This document shows, one piece after another, positions 7,361-17,800 of a DNA stretch of 22,002 nt. Below the pieces are notes generated by a model. The model was not told the origin of the DNA. It did not search any database and was given only the letters and a program-made list of their open reading frames with translations. How positions within the stretch are numbered: the first letter of the stretch is position 1; each line of letters begins with the position of its first letter. Source of the DNA: Euryarchaeota archaeon UBA125 (GTDB taxonomy: Archaea; Thermoplasmatota; Poseidoniia; Poseidoniales; Thalassarchaeaceae); contig DAPV01000068.1 of NCBI GenBank assembly GCA_002502625.1, forward strand, positions 1-22,002. The letters are read 5' to 3'. Both the position numbers and the translations under genes were made by a program.

Positions 7361-9787
7361 ATGACTCCAATTGCGATGGAGCGCGGGCGGTCTTTCACCT
7401 CGGCCCCAAATCAAGGGTCTATTTCGCGTCGATTTCTGTCTACTGCCATCATTTTTTGTTTATTCATTTCTTTACTTCCTAGTGTTACAGCAGATGACGA
7501 TTGGTCTACTGCTAATGTATTAACAGATGGTAGTAGTTCATCTGATTCAGTAAATGCTGAAGGTGATGTCCAAGATTGGTGGACTATCGATATAGTATCT
7601 GGAGATAAATTAGAAATTTTTGTTAGTTCACCTACCGGTGACTATGGTTTTGATTTGTTTGGATGTTTTGGAACAGATCATTGGGAAGGAAAAGTTCAGG
7701 TTTGGGATGCGAATTTTGTTAATGGAGTTCCTGAACGAGGTGAGAGTAGATTTGACCAAGATTTTGGAAGCAGCGGTTCGACTTCGATTACTGTAAATGT
7801 GAACCCTTCAGCTTCTGAATGGGGTTCTCACTCTGGTTCTACAACATGGTATATTATGGTTAAATCAAAGTCTACATGTGCTCGTGATGATTTTGATTAT
7901 TCTGTAACTGGAACTATCGATCAATATGATCGAGATTCTGATTCTGACGGTTTTGCAGATCGAGATGATGATTGTGATTCTACAGAAGGAAGTTCAACTG
8001 AAGACAGAAAAGGCTGTCCAGATAGTGATTCTGATGGTTGGTCTGATACTGGAGATCGTTTCCCTTCGGATGGCACTCAATGGAATGATGTTGATGGTGA
8101 TGGATATGGGGATAATCCTGCACCTGCAAATCTTCCCGATTCTTGTCCCACAGTTTTTGGAAACTCTGATGAAGATAGATTTGGTTGCAGAGATTCAGAT
8201 TTAGATGGTTGGTCAGATCCAGATCCTAATGCACTTTACGCAACTCAGTCATGGAATATTTCAGATGGAGCCGATGCTTTTGATACCGATTCAACTCAAT
8301 GGTCTGATTTTGATTCTGATGGTTATGGAGACAATTGGGATGACCCTTCATGGAATGAGAGTCGTGCAATCAATGGATTAGGTGTTTGGTATGTAGGCGC
8401 AACACAGCCTGATGCTTGCCCAACTCGGGCCGGACAATCTTTTGAAGATCGATTGGGTTGCCCCGATTCGGACGGAGATGGGTGGTCTAATCCCGATGAG
8501 TCATGGAAAGCAGAAAATGGGTCTGATGCATTCCCTGGAGATTCTACCCAATGGTCTGATAGAGATCTAGATGGATTCGGAGATAATTCTGAAGGAACCA
8601 ATCCGGATGCATTCCCTGATAATCCAACTCAATGGTTAGATTCTGATGGAGACGGCTGGGGAGATAATCAGAATCCCGCAGCAACACAAATTGATGCATT
8701 CCCGAATGAACCAAGCCAGTGGGTTGATTCCGATTCTGATGGATTTGGAGATAATTCATCAGGATTTGAAGCTGATTCTTGTAATGATCGAGCAGGAACC
8801 TCCACAATGGATCGATTCGGCTGTCCAGATGCTGATGGCGATGGATACAGTAATTCTGATGCTAATTGGCCTGCACATCCTGAAGGATTTGCTGATGCTT
8901 TCAATGATCAATCATCTCAATGGGCAGATACTGATGGAGACGGTTTTGGAGATAATAATGAGGAAGGAGCATGGCGCCCAGATGCTTGTCCTGCTACAAC
9001 TGGTAGTTCTACCATTGATAGATGGGGTTGTCCAGATGGTGATGGAGACGGTGCAAGTGACCCTCAAATTCAGGCTGGATGGCTACCACATCCTGCCGGT
9101 TTAGCAGATGCATTTCCCGATGATGCTAGTCAATGGAGAGATTTCGATGGTGATGGATATGGAGATGAACCAGTAGGAACAGATCCCGATCGTTGTAAGG
9201 AAACTCCAGGAACAAGTACAGAAGATCGTTTTGGATGTACAGATACAGACGGAGATGGATGGAGTGATTTAGGAGACCGCTTCCCAATGGACGTTACTCA
9301 ATGGTTTGATGCAGACGGCGACGGATATGGAGACAACATTTGGGGCAATATGCCAGATTCATGTCCCGAGGCTTCCTTAGCTGATGGGATTAGTCTTCTC
9401 GATAGACTAGGCTGCCCTGATCTAGACGGAGATGGTTTCAGCGATCCAGATGATAGTTGGGGTGCTAGTCCTAATGGAACTGCGGATGCATTCCCCCAAA
9501 ATAGAGTACAATGGTCGGACCTTGATGGCGATGGATTCGGAGACAATGGAATTGGTTCCCTTCGCGATGATTGTCCCGAAGTCTCTGGAGAATCGACCAT
9601 TGATTTACAAGGCTGTCCTGATGCAAATGGAGATGGCTATTCAGATAGTTTCGGATTCATAAATTCTCAATACATGTTGATGGCATCAAATCCTACCGCT
9701 GCTATGTTTACTTACATTATTCCAATTGGGATTTTCTTAATTACCATTCTTGGAATGATGGTAGTTAGAAGAGGAGGTGAGTCTTGA
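7361..9787 (+). CDS. Membrane-anchored surface protein with PPC-like domain and TSP3 repeat rod
   Basis: 808 residues. An in-frame TAA at 7355-7357 limits the start to 7361 or the ATG at 7376. The signal peptide runs to about residue 44 (RRFLSTAIIFCLFISLLP, cleavage after VTA). Residues about 45-185 resemble the pre-peptidase C-terminal (PPC) beta-sandwich, with the typical DVQDWWTIDIVSGDKLEIFV pattern. Residues about 190-765 are thrombospondin type 3-like Ca-binding repeats in two alternating kinds, QWxDxDGDGxGDN and DRxGCPDxDGDGxSD. A membrane helix lies at about 780-802, with RRGGES as the cytosolic end. The acidic Asp loops should bind Ca and stiffen the rod, and the regularly placed Cys probably form disulfides. 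It is the first gene of an operon; its last codons carry the ribosome site of the next gene. Adhesion or surface-coat role inferred. Confidence 0.88.
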   Translation: MTPIAMERGRSFTSAPNQGSISRRFLSTAIIFCLFISLLPSVTADDDWSTANVLTDGSSSSDSVNAEGDVQDWWTIDIVSGDKLEIFVSSPTGDYGFDLFGCFGTDHWEGKVQVWDANFVNGVPERGESRFDQDFGSSGSTSITVNVNPSASEWGSHSGSTTWYIMVKSKSTCARDDFDYSVTGTIDQYDRDSDSDGFADRDDDCDSTEGSSTEDRKGCPDSDSDGWSDTGDRFPSDGTQWNDVDGDGYGDNPAPANLPDSCPTVFGNSDEDRFGCRDSDLDGWSDPDPNALYATQSWNISDGADAFDTDSTQWSDFDSDGYGDNWDDPSWNESRAINGLGVWYVGATQPDACPTRAGQSFEDRLGCPDSDGDGWSNPDESWKAENGSDAFPGDSTQWSDRDLDGFGDNSEGTNPDAFPDNPTQWLDSDGDGWGDNQNPAATQIDAFPNEPSQWVDSDSDGFGDNSSGFEADSCNDRAGTSTMDRFGCPDADGDGYSNSDANWPAHPEGFADAFNDQSSQWADTDGDGFGDNNEEGAWRPDACPATTGSSTIDRWGCPDGDGDGASDPQIQAGWLPHPAGLADAFPDDASQWRDFDGDGYGDEPVGTDPDRCKETPGTSTEDRFGCTDTDGDGWSDLGDRFPMDVTQWFDADGDGYGDNIWGNMPDSCPEASLADGISLLDRLGCPDLDGDGFSDPDDSWGASPNGTADAFPQNRVQWSDLDGDGFGDNGIGSLRDDCPEVSGESTIDLQGCPDANGDGYSDSFGFINSQYMLMASNPTAAMFTYIIPIGIFLITILGMMVVRRGGES
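7928..9652 (+). repeat. Coding array of alternating TSP3-like Ca-binding repeats
   Basis: Within the 808-residue protein, nine type A units (QW, then acidic loop ending GDN or GDE) alternate with about eight type B units (GCPD, then acidic loop ending SD or SN). Between them lie variable segments with PDxCP cysteines and FP. DNA copies have diverged (several codons for each Asp and Gly), so this is an old array kept by selection on protein rather than a recent tandem duplication. Confidence 0.85.
9773..9780 (+). promoter_or_regulatory. Strong Shine-Dalgarno site inside the upstream gene
   Basis: GGAGGTGA, a full match to the archaeal 16S anti-SD, encodes part of the RRGGES tail of the TSP3 protein. 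It lies six bases before ATG 9787. It supports that ATG over the TTG at 9784, which would be only three bases away. Confidence 0.85.
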
Positions 9788-11124
9788 TGCGGCAAAATAT
9801 TCTCATTCTGTTCTCTATATTTTTATTACTACCATTAGCAACCTTAACAGTTAGTGCAGAATCAGGAATTGGTCTTGAAGAAAGAAGAGTAGATGCAATG
9901 GATATGGACAGTGATGGTTTCCCAGATATGTTGAGTACTATCTTTGCGATTAATTCAACTCAAGATAGCCATGTAGGAGTTCAAGTCATTGTTGAGACAG
10001 ATCGATTGGTGATTCCATTTTGGGAGAATTTGACTCTCACTGCAGGTGAAATGAAGTTCGGTTCCATCGACATCTATGCATGGGAAGATGGAGATTATAA
10101 TCTCAGAATGCTAATTTGGGATCATGGATTAGAAATTATTACTGAAGAAGTTGATTTAGGAACATTCGATTTAACAACTGCACTTTCCCCACCTACATTG
10201 GGATTGGAATTACAATCGGCTGAGACGATATTTACTGGCGATGAGTGCAAGATTCTTCGCTTCTTTTCTGATGATGTTGGAGAGCAATATGATGCTCTAG
10301 GAGTTGTATCTCTTACAGGTGTTCCTTGGCAAGTCCTCAATGAAACCGCTCCTATTGATTGTTCATCATGGCCTGCAGCAACATATTCAATTTCATTGCA
10401 GTACACAAACGAATTGGGTTTTGGAGCCTCAACTATTCTTGAAGTCTCGATAGAAAACCATCCTGCACCTGATTTCTCTATTCTTGTCAATGGTCAGAAT
10501 CAACGTATGGGTACAGGTTGTTCTGTCGTCGCTGTTTCAGCAGAAAATCAAACAGATACTGATTTAGAATTTTCATGGTTAATCACTAATCCGAAAAATC
10601 AGGAAACTTCTGAATCTGATGTTAAGGACTTAGATTGTGGACTTTGGGATCCAGGGGTTCACAAGGTTCGAGTAACTGCCACTAATCCTCAAATGCAGAC
10701 AACTACTTTGGGTGTGAATGTTGTTCGATTACCTCCTGTTGATGCTAGTGACCCTATTTTAGGAAATATTAGCGACGACACCGCTTGGCCTTCAAGTTCA
10801 TCTGGTGAAGATTATGAGGCAATACCACTGTTCCTCAATCTACAGGCATCTGCTGCAGCAATCGGAGGAGGAGGAATTTTATTCGGCCTTATTTTTGGTA
10901 TATTTGCAGGACTAATCTTGACTCGTGGGGGTTCAGATTCCCCTCGGCTCGAAGAAGTCATGGAGGCTGCTGCATCTTCAATGGCAGATGGAGAGATTGA
11001 AGATGTTGCAGAAGGATTGCCGACATATACCGATCCTCAAGGAGTAATATGGAGACAACACCCTGATGGTTCAATGGACTGGTGGGATGGAATAGAAGGA
11101 ATTTGGGTAAAGTTTGAGTCATGA
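9787..11124 (+). CDS. Anchored surface protein with Trp-rich cytosolic tail
   Basis: 445 residues from ATG 9787, whose A is also the last base of the upstream TGA, so the two genes should be translationally coupled. The signal peptide ends at about residue 24 (VSA). An early Ca-loop-like DMDSDGFPD follows, then about 310 residues of beta-rich, Ig-like ectodomain with scattered Cys (for example GDECKILRF, PIDCSSW, GTGCSVV). A Gly/Ile/Leu-rich membrane helix lies at about 357-378. The cytosolic tail of about 65 residues has an acidic/Ala helix and then a compact motif with W422, W432, W433 and W440 (VIWRQHPDGSMDWWDG). That motif resembles the WDG-type modules of DUF2510 proteins. I do not recognise the ectodomain family. 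Likely partner of the TSP3 rod protein (inference from the operon). Confidence 0.85.
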   Translation: MRQNILILFSIFLLLPLATLTVSAESGIGLEERRVDAMDMDSDGFPDMLSTIFAINSTQDSHVGVQVIVETDRLVIPFWENLTLTAGEMKFGSIDIYAWEDGDYNLRMLIWDHGLEIITEEVDLGTFDLTTALSPPTLGLELQSAETIFTGDECKILRFFSDDVGEQYDALGVVSLTGVPWQVLNETAPIDCSSWPAATYSISLQYTNELGFGASTILEVSIENHPAPDFSILVNGQNQRMGTGCSVVAVSAENQTDTDLEFSWLITNPKNQETSESDVKDLDCGLWDPGVHKVRVTATNPQMQTTTLGVNVVRLPPVDASDPILGNISDDTAWPSSSSGEDYEAIPLFLNLQASAAAIGGGGILFGLIFGIFAGLILTRGGSDSPRLEEVMEAAASSMADGEIEDVAEGLPTYTDPQGVIWRQHPDGSMDWWDGIEGIWVKFES

Positions 11125-11712
11125 AATATGAATTAAGACAAACGCAGATCCAGTCGCTGAGATAGTAAACTCCTCCTCATTTGTTTTATTCGAGAGTCCT
11201 CTTGATGAGAATCCAATCTCTTCATCTAAATTCCATTCCAGTCCCGTAGTTTTCACATGTGTATTTTCAAAACAGAAGATGGAAACTATTGTCCCTGTAG
11301 GTACATTGTAACTGCTATCATTTGTATTTGTGATTCTATGGATAATCATATCATCTAAAACTACTCGAATATCTAGATTCTCATTTGCATTATGTAATGC
11401 TGCATAGTTAGCTAATTCATGGTCATTTCTTTTTCCAGTAAATCCTAGAATACATATTGTTGTCAAATCTTTTTCAGCACATAGTTGAAGTGCTTTTGAT
11501 AAGTCATTATTTTCTTGGCCTTCAACAAAAATTAAATTTTTTTCAGGGTGATTTTCTTTGTTTACCGAATCTAAATCTCCAATTATTAAATCTGGAGTAA
11601 TCCCATACTCCAATGCTAAATCTGCCCCTGAATCCACTCCGATGATATACTCAAAATCTTGCAGACAACTCATTTGAGGCCATATACCTGGTAAACAAAG
11701 AAGGGTTGTCAT
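11119..11712 (-). CDS. Thiamine pyrophosphokinase
   Basis: A 197-residue cytosolic enzyme predicted to transfer pyrophosphate from ATP to thiamine, giving thiamine diphosphate and AMP. The family signatures are clear: VDSGADLALEYGITPDLIIG (residues 26-45) followed by DLDS (46-49), the NDLSKAL block (69-75), GFTGKRNDHELAN (90-102) with its Arg-x-Asp-His, and a C-terminal thiamine-binding beta domain with TTGLEWNLDEEIGFSSRGLS. The length is normal, slightly short. Its fold relative, the archaeal pterin kinase MptE, lacks this C-terminal pattern. Many archaea instead finish the cofactor with ThiL, so TPK points to use of imported or salvaged thiamine (inference). The gene ends abutting the convergent 445-residue protein gene within the palindrome TCATGA and is divergent from the giant FG-GAP gene. 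Confidence 0.9.
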   Translation of the reverse strand: MTTLLCLPGIWPQMSCLQDFEYIIGVDSGADLALEYGITPDLIIGDLDSVNKENHPEKNLIFVEGQENNDLSKALQLCAEKDLTTICILGFTGKRNDHELANYAALHNANENLDIRVVLDDMIIHRITNTNDSSYNVPTGTIVSIFCFENTHVKTTGLEWNLDEEIGFSSRGLSNKTNEEEFTISATGSAFVLIHIS

Positions 11713-11804
11713 GGTTAGGCGATTGTTATCTAGTCCTTCATCGCACCGCTTTCAGGTCGAAAGATATGAAGCCTTTAGAGTAGGGAGGCCTATTGACGGG
11801 CAAT

Positions 11805-11818
11805 GGTGCTTCGGCACC
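11805..11818 (+). other. C(UUCG)G hairpin in the leader of the giant FG-GAP gene
   Basis: GGTGC-TTCG-GCACC forms a perfect five-pair stem closed by the exceptionally stable cUUCGg tetraloop. It ends four bases before the GGAG of the ribosome site for GTG 11834. A weaker upstream stem (GCCT with GGGC, about 11788-11801) may stack next to it. In an AT-rich genome this G/C-rich non-coding stretch stands out. It could tune translation initiation or protect the mRNA 5' end. Confidence 0.55.
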
Positions 11819-11822
11819 GAGG

Positions 11823-11829
11823 GGAGTGA
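11823..11829 (+). promoter_or_regulatory. Shine-Dalgarno site selecting GTG 11834
   Basis: GGAGTGA lies seven bases (from GGAG) before GTG 11834, and the signal peptide begins directly at that GTG. This argues against the in-frame ATG at 11711, which would add 41 residues of non-signal sequence and share its bases with the start of the divergent kinase gene. Confidence 0.75.
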
Positions 11830-11833
11830 GATT

Positions 11834-14800
11834 GTGAAAGCAAGAATTCTTGTTGCCCTTATGTTATTGTCATTGTTTTATCCAATGACGTCTTTTTCTA
11901 CAGCTCTAGAAGATGAATTCACTCCCCTTGATACCATCCAAGCACCATTACCGTCTAACGAATGGGGGGAAAGTTTAGCAGGTTCTGATATTACACATAT
12001 GAGTGAAGATTGGAATGTTTTAGCGACCAGAAATTTATCCAGTATGATTGAGTTACAAATTTCTTCGTCTCTATCAGATTCAGACGACTATTCAGGAATA
12101 GATATGATCATTGATCACTTTGATGCAATACATGCTTGCGTATACAATGGTACAACTGGAAGTTTGGAATATATCCATGTGAATCAAACAGGTGTAGTTC
12201 AATGGAAAATTGTTGATGATGGAAACGGCAATGATGTAGGCTCCGAATGCTCAATTGATTTAGACAGTCAGAATAGAGCTAGAATTGCATATCTAGATTC
12301 AGATGCCTCTTCCCTCAAATTTGCATTCGATGCCCCTCCGCATTATGTGAACTATGAAGACTGGCACGTTCGTACAGTTACCGAAGGGTGGAATGTCGCA
12401 GGACCATTAGAATTGTCTATTGTAGATAATGGATCTGATGTCATTCTATGGATAGATGAAGATACAGGATATCTTATGACTTCATTTTATGATTCTACGT
12501 TTTGGCGTCATGAGTCTGTAATTGAATCAGTAGTAGATGGATACAATGCCCGCACTCATTACGGAGATACAGTACGTATTTTACATGAGACAGGAGGCTT
12601 GATTCGGTCAATGGATTGGCCAAACATGACTTTCACAAATATTGATGCAGCTCCATGGATAGGTGCTCCATTAGATCAAGAAATTCCAGATGATGGAGAG
12701 GCTCAACTTACTTATTCATCAGAGAATGATACTGTAGTACAATTTGTACGAAGCCTAGAAGGAAGAAGAGAAGGAAGAATCACTACTACTCCTATACATG
12801 TAATTGATGCAGATGAATCCTCAGCAAAAGTTGGAGATTTCAATTGTGATGGAAAATCTGATTATATTATTTTCATGAATCAATCTTTAGTTGTTCATTA
12901 TGGGCGAACTAGTGGATTCAATCCAACACCTGATATCGTTCTCCAACAAACTTTAGATTCAAACTCTAAAATTTCCTTTGATTCAAGCGATATGAATCAA
13001 GATGGATGTGATGATGTTCTCTTTGGTATGCCTTATGTAAATTCTAGTAATGGTGGTGCGCGCCTTCATCTTGGGTCTTCATCCGGATTGGATTCTGTAG
13101 CATTTTGGACTTTTGAATCATCAACTACGGGTGCATCGTTTGGATCGAAAGTAGTTTTCATTGGGGACACTCATAATGATGGATATGACGATTGGGCAGT
13201 TTTAGCATCCGATGAAGTAGGTTCAGGTAGCGTAGTTGGTCGAATTCATCTGTTTGATGGAGGGTCACAGGCGCCTTCATCATCTTCGCTTACTTTAGCT
13301 GGAACTGGAACTAATCTTCAGTATGGTTGGGCGATAGAAGCATTGGGTGATATTGAGGGTGATGGATATGATGACTTTGCAATTTCTTCTGCTGGTGGTC
13401 TTCTTGATTTGACAGGATATGGGAAAGTTGAGATTCATTCAGGCAGTTCAACAGGTCATACCACTACTCCTAGTGCAGAATGGAGTCGAACTCTTCAGGG
13501 AACTTTGCTAGGTTATTCTGTTGAATCTTTGGGAGATGTAAATGGTGATGGATACAATGACCTTGGATTTGGAGAGCCATATGTCGATACAGCAGGTCCT
13601 GGTTCAAATGGTGCGATACAAATTTTATTTGGAGGGCCAAACGGATTCCCGTCTGTATTCAATCAATCAATTCAAGGTCCATCACCAGGTTCGAAAATGG
13701 GCTATAAGATGGCAGCAGCAGGAGATGTAGACCGAGATGGCTTCGATGATGTATGGGCTGTAAGGCCTGGTTCGGGTCCTTCTGGAGATCTCGTATTGTT
13801 TTGGGGATCTTCCACAGGTCTTTCAACAACCCCACGAGTCTTCTCGTATTCTGATATTAGCGATGTTATTCGTTCAGAGGATTTTGACGGAGATGGACAA
13901 GAAGAATGGCTAATGATTGATGATTTTCAAATTTCAGTATTTGAGCATCTAGACTGGGAACAGGTTTCTATCGAAGGTCCCTTTGCTGGTGAGTCTAACT
14001 TTTCTGAATTAGATTTGAATATCGATGGGCCAGGACGCAGTTCGATTGGGGTTCAGACAGATTCTGGATTTGTGATTTTATCTCGTCCAGATGAACTTTC
14101 AACATCAACAAGTGATTGGAAGCAAACCAAGATTGGAACTGGAGAAGCCGCTTATGGAGTTACAGAAGCAGGCCAAATTCTAGCACTTTCAATCTGTAAT
14201 GATGGTGCAGTATGTTCCTACAAAGAATCTGGAATAGTTGTGTCAACTCATACCGTTGAATCAACTGGAAGTGTAGGTGCTCAACCTACTATCACTCCTC
14301 GGTCGTATTTTGGTGGATTAAACATGAGTTTTATGTTAGGAAATTCAGTTCTTCGATTTGCCGAAGAAACTACTACCGGATTTGAAGTAAGTTCGGGACC
14401 TTCCCTTGGTCAATTAAATGGTACTCCGATTGTGTTAGTAGGAAATATTACTGTTTGGAAAGACGATAGAACATTGAAAGCCGGAATAATGAATGGTTCA
14501 CAATGGGAAACTCATGTAATTGCAGATCAGTCAGCAGCAGGATTGGGTTTTTCTGCTCAGGTTATTGATTCCAATTCCGATCCCAAACTGATTGTGGGAT
14601 ATATTGGAAATGAATCTAAACTTAATCTTTTGAAATACCATTTTTCAACTAGTTCTACAACTAATTTTTCTCAAATAGAAGTTGAGAGTCTTGATTTAGG
14701 TTCTCAAATTAGTTTGTCTCCTATTTCGAGGATGCTTCTCAATGAGAGTCCGATGATTATTGTTAATTCATCAGGTTACGGTTCCTATCAAGAGTTAATT

Positions 14801-17800
14801 CTTGAAAATAGTTCAGACTGGAATTCTTGGTACAATGAATCGATTGAAATTTTTAATTGGACAGACACTACTGGATTCTTGCCTATTTGGGAGCAGGGAT
14901 ACGGATTTCACTTCACAATGCTAGGAAATATGTCTGCCGGAGATTCTCCGTTCGTAAAATGTACTTTCGTTAATGTTTCAAACAACACTCCTGATTGTTC
15001 CAATTTACTATTTTCAGATCAGGTTGATTCAAGAACAATTAATCCAGATTTGGGAATTGGATTAAGATTAGATGGTTCAATTGAGACTCCCTTTGGAGTA
15101 ATTTCTGAAATCCAATTAGATCCGTCTGCTGGATTTGCTAGTACTATTGCAGAGCACCATGGTAGAATTGGTTACATCCTACTCGGGAAGTCTATTGGGA
15201 CCAATGATGCTGTTGCAATTCATTTCGATACTGATTCAGATCGTGACTTTATTCCCGATATGATTGATGAATTACCAAATCAAGGCGGACAATGGTCAGA
15301 TTATGATGGAGATGGTTTTGGGGACAATTCTGTCTCTTCATCCTTCGATGATTGTTCTTCAGATGCAGGACCTAGTTTGTTTGTAGAAATTGGTTGTAGT
15401 GATTTTGATAATGATGGCTGGTCAGATTATTCCGATGAATGTGCTACAGCTGGCCATTCTTATATTGATAGAAAGGGATGTAGTGATGCAGATGGAGACG
15501 GTTGGTCCAACAATGGAGGAGATTATGCTTCAGGTGATCTTTCTCCTACAAATTGGATGCAAGCCAGAGATCAGGATGGTGACGGATTACTAGATAATCA
15601 TGGTCCTGATTGTTGCGGAATGGATGGCGCCGATGAATTCCCATTTGATCCTAAACAATGGGTTGATGCTGATAATGATGGAGTTGGGGATAATAATTCA
15701 GATCCAGATGGTGATCAATGTCCTGGCTTATTTGGATTGAGTAGTTTTGACAGAGCAGGTTGTGTTGATAGTGATGGAGATGGATATAGTGATCCTACTG
15801 AAGCATCAAGCACGGCTAACGATGATGCTTGGACGATTGAAGATGGTGCAGATATGTGGCCTTGGGCCCCTAATGATGCATCTTCAGAGAACATTTGTGG
15901 TTCTGTTTGCCATCAACAATGGGCTGATTCCGATGGAGATGGTTTTGGTGATAATTCGTCAATAGGTGCGTTCCTGAGAGATGCTTTCCCAACAGACACT
16001 TGGCAATGGAATGATACCGATAATGACGGATTTGGCGACAATTGGGATGATCCTGCACTTAATTCAACCCGTTCTGGAGGAATTGGGCAATGGGTACCTC
16101 AAGCAAATTTGAGTGATGATTGTCCTACTGTAAATGGAAATTCATCAATTGATAGAACTGGATGTTTAGATTCAGATGGTGACGGTCATTCTAATCTTTA
16201 TTCATATGAAATTGATGAAAATACTGGATTAAGGACTTCTGAATCAGGAGACGCTCTTCCAGATAATCCGAATCAATGGCGGGACAAAGATGGAGATGGT
16301 TTCGGAGATTTCCCGATGGAAGTTGGAGGTGACCAATGTCCAGGTATTGTAGGTGTTTTGAATGGATTAGGTGGAGACGGTTGTCCTGCTCCTATGGATG
16401 ATGCGGATGCAGATAATGTGGCAGACGAAGATGATATTTGCCCTCAAACAGAATCAGGTGCTGTTGTTGATGAAAATGGGTGTTCTTTCGATCAACGAGA
16501 TGATGACCAAGATGGATTACTAAACCCTGTCGACCTTTGTCCGGACACTGCTTCAGGAGTATCTGTTGATTCAAATGGGTGTAGTAACGAACAACTCAAT
16601 GCAGATGCAGATGACGACGGTGTTCGAGATATCGATGATTTATGTTCTAATACAAATTCAGGTGCTTCTGTAGATGCTAATGGATGTGCTGATTATCAAC
16701 GAGATACAGATCAGGATGGAATTACTGACGATCAAGATGTTTGTCCTGAAACTACCTTGGGAGCAGCTGTAGATGACGAAGGTTGTGTTTTGGCAGGTGT
16801 TGATTCAGATGGTGATGGTATAGATGACAAAGACGATGCTTTCCCTACGGAGTCAACGCAATGGTTGGACACTGATGGCGATGGTTTTGGAGATAATCTG
16901 GAAGGAGTAGAATCAGATGAATGTCCATCTGTATCTGGTACCTCTACTGAAGATCGTGATGGTTGTCCAGATGGAGATGGCGATGGTTGGTCAGATCCTG
17001 ATTCGGTTAACCCAGTACCTCCAATTGGAACATCAGACGCTTATCCTTCAGAACCGTCTCAATGGAGAGATCGTGATGGAGACGGTTTTGGTGATGAATC
17101 AGATGGAATTAATGCTGATTTATGCCCAGACATACCTGGTGTAGAAAATGGAAATGATGGTAACGGTGGTCAGGGTGGAATCGGTTGTCCATATGTCGAC
17201 AAGACAGATACAGATGGAGATGGTGTCTATGATTCCAATGATCAGTGTTCAGACAGTCCATCTGGAGTATTTGTAGATTCAAATGGTTGTACTTCAGATC
17301 AATTAGCATCGAATCAAGGTGAATCTGAGCCTACTGATTATGCATCTATTGGAATTATGGCTGGAGGAATTCTTGGAATATTGCTCTTGATTGTAATCAC
17401 TCTAAGATTTATTTCAGGAAGGAGCGATTATGATGATGAAGATGATTGGTACGATGATGATGATGATGATGATGATTTTGTTCCAATGAATAATTCGTCA
17501 TTATCTGATAATCTTGGTGGATCCTCTGTGGCAAGTAGTAGATCAAATAGTCCTCCTTCCGTTTCTACTCCTTCTCGTGCAGGTCCACCTTCTAGATCAC
17601 CTGGTCCGCCTACCAAGAAGAGCCCACCTCCCTCAAGGAATGCATCTCCCCCTAGTAGGTCCCCTGCTCCTACTCGTCGGACTTCTCCAACAGTCGATGT
17701 GGATTCGGTTCCTAGGGTAAGTACTAAGAGAATAGATCCTCGAAAGTCTACTCAACCAACAAAACGAGTACGGAGAACTACTGCGGCGGTAACAAATACT

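Noticed and set aside
7424..7442. Possible twin-arginine (Tat) signal in SRRFLS of the 808-residue protein
   Set aside because: The residue between RR and F is missing relative to the S-R-R-x-F-L-K pattern, and the hydrophobic core is Sec-like.
8323..9600. Several antisense and alternate-frame open stretches across the TSP3 array
   Set aside because: They arise from the repeated GAT/TCA-rich codons; composition is low-complexity and no start site or family match is visible.
9692..9787. PGF-CTERM or LPXTG-type sorting signal at the C-terminus of the TSP3 protein
   Set aside because: No PGF or LPxTG motif precedes the helix; it looks like a plain membrane anchor with a short Arg-rich end.
11713..11833. 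TPP riboswitch near the thiamine kinase gene
   Set aside because: The conserved CUGAGA and ACCUGA-type blocks of the THI element are not present on either strand.
15230..17310. OmpA-like outer-membrane protein or dockerin repeats
   Set aside because: No OmpA domain follows the repeats, and the Asp loops are not in the paired loop-helix form of dockerins; a membrane helix and cytosolic tail follow instead.
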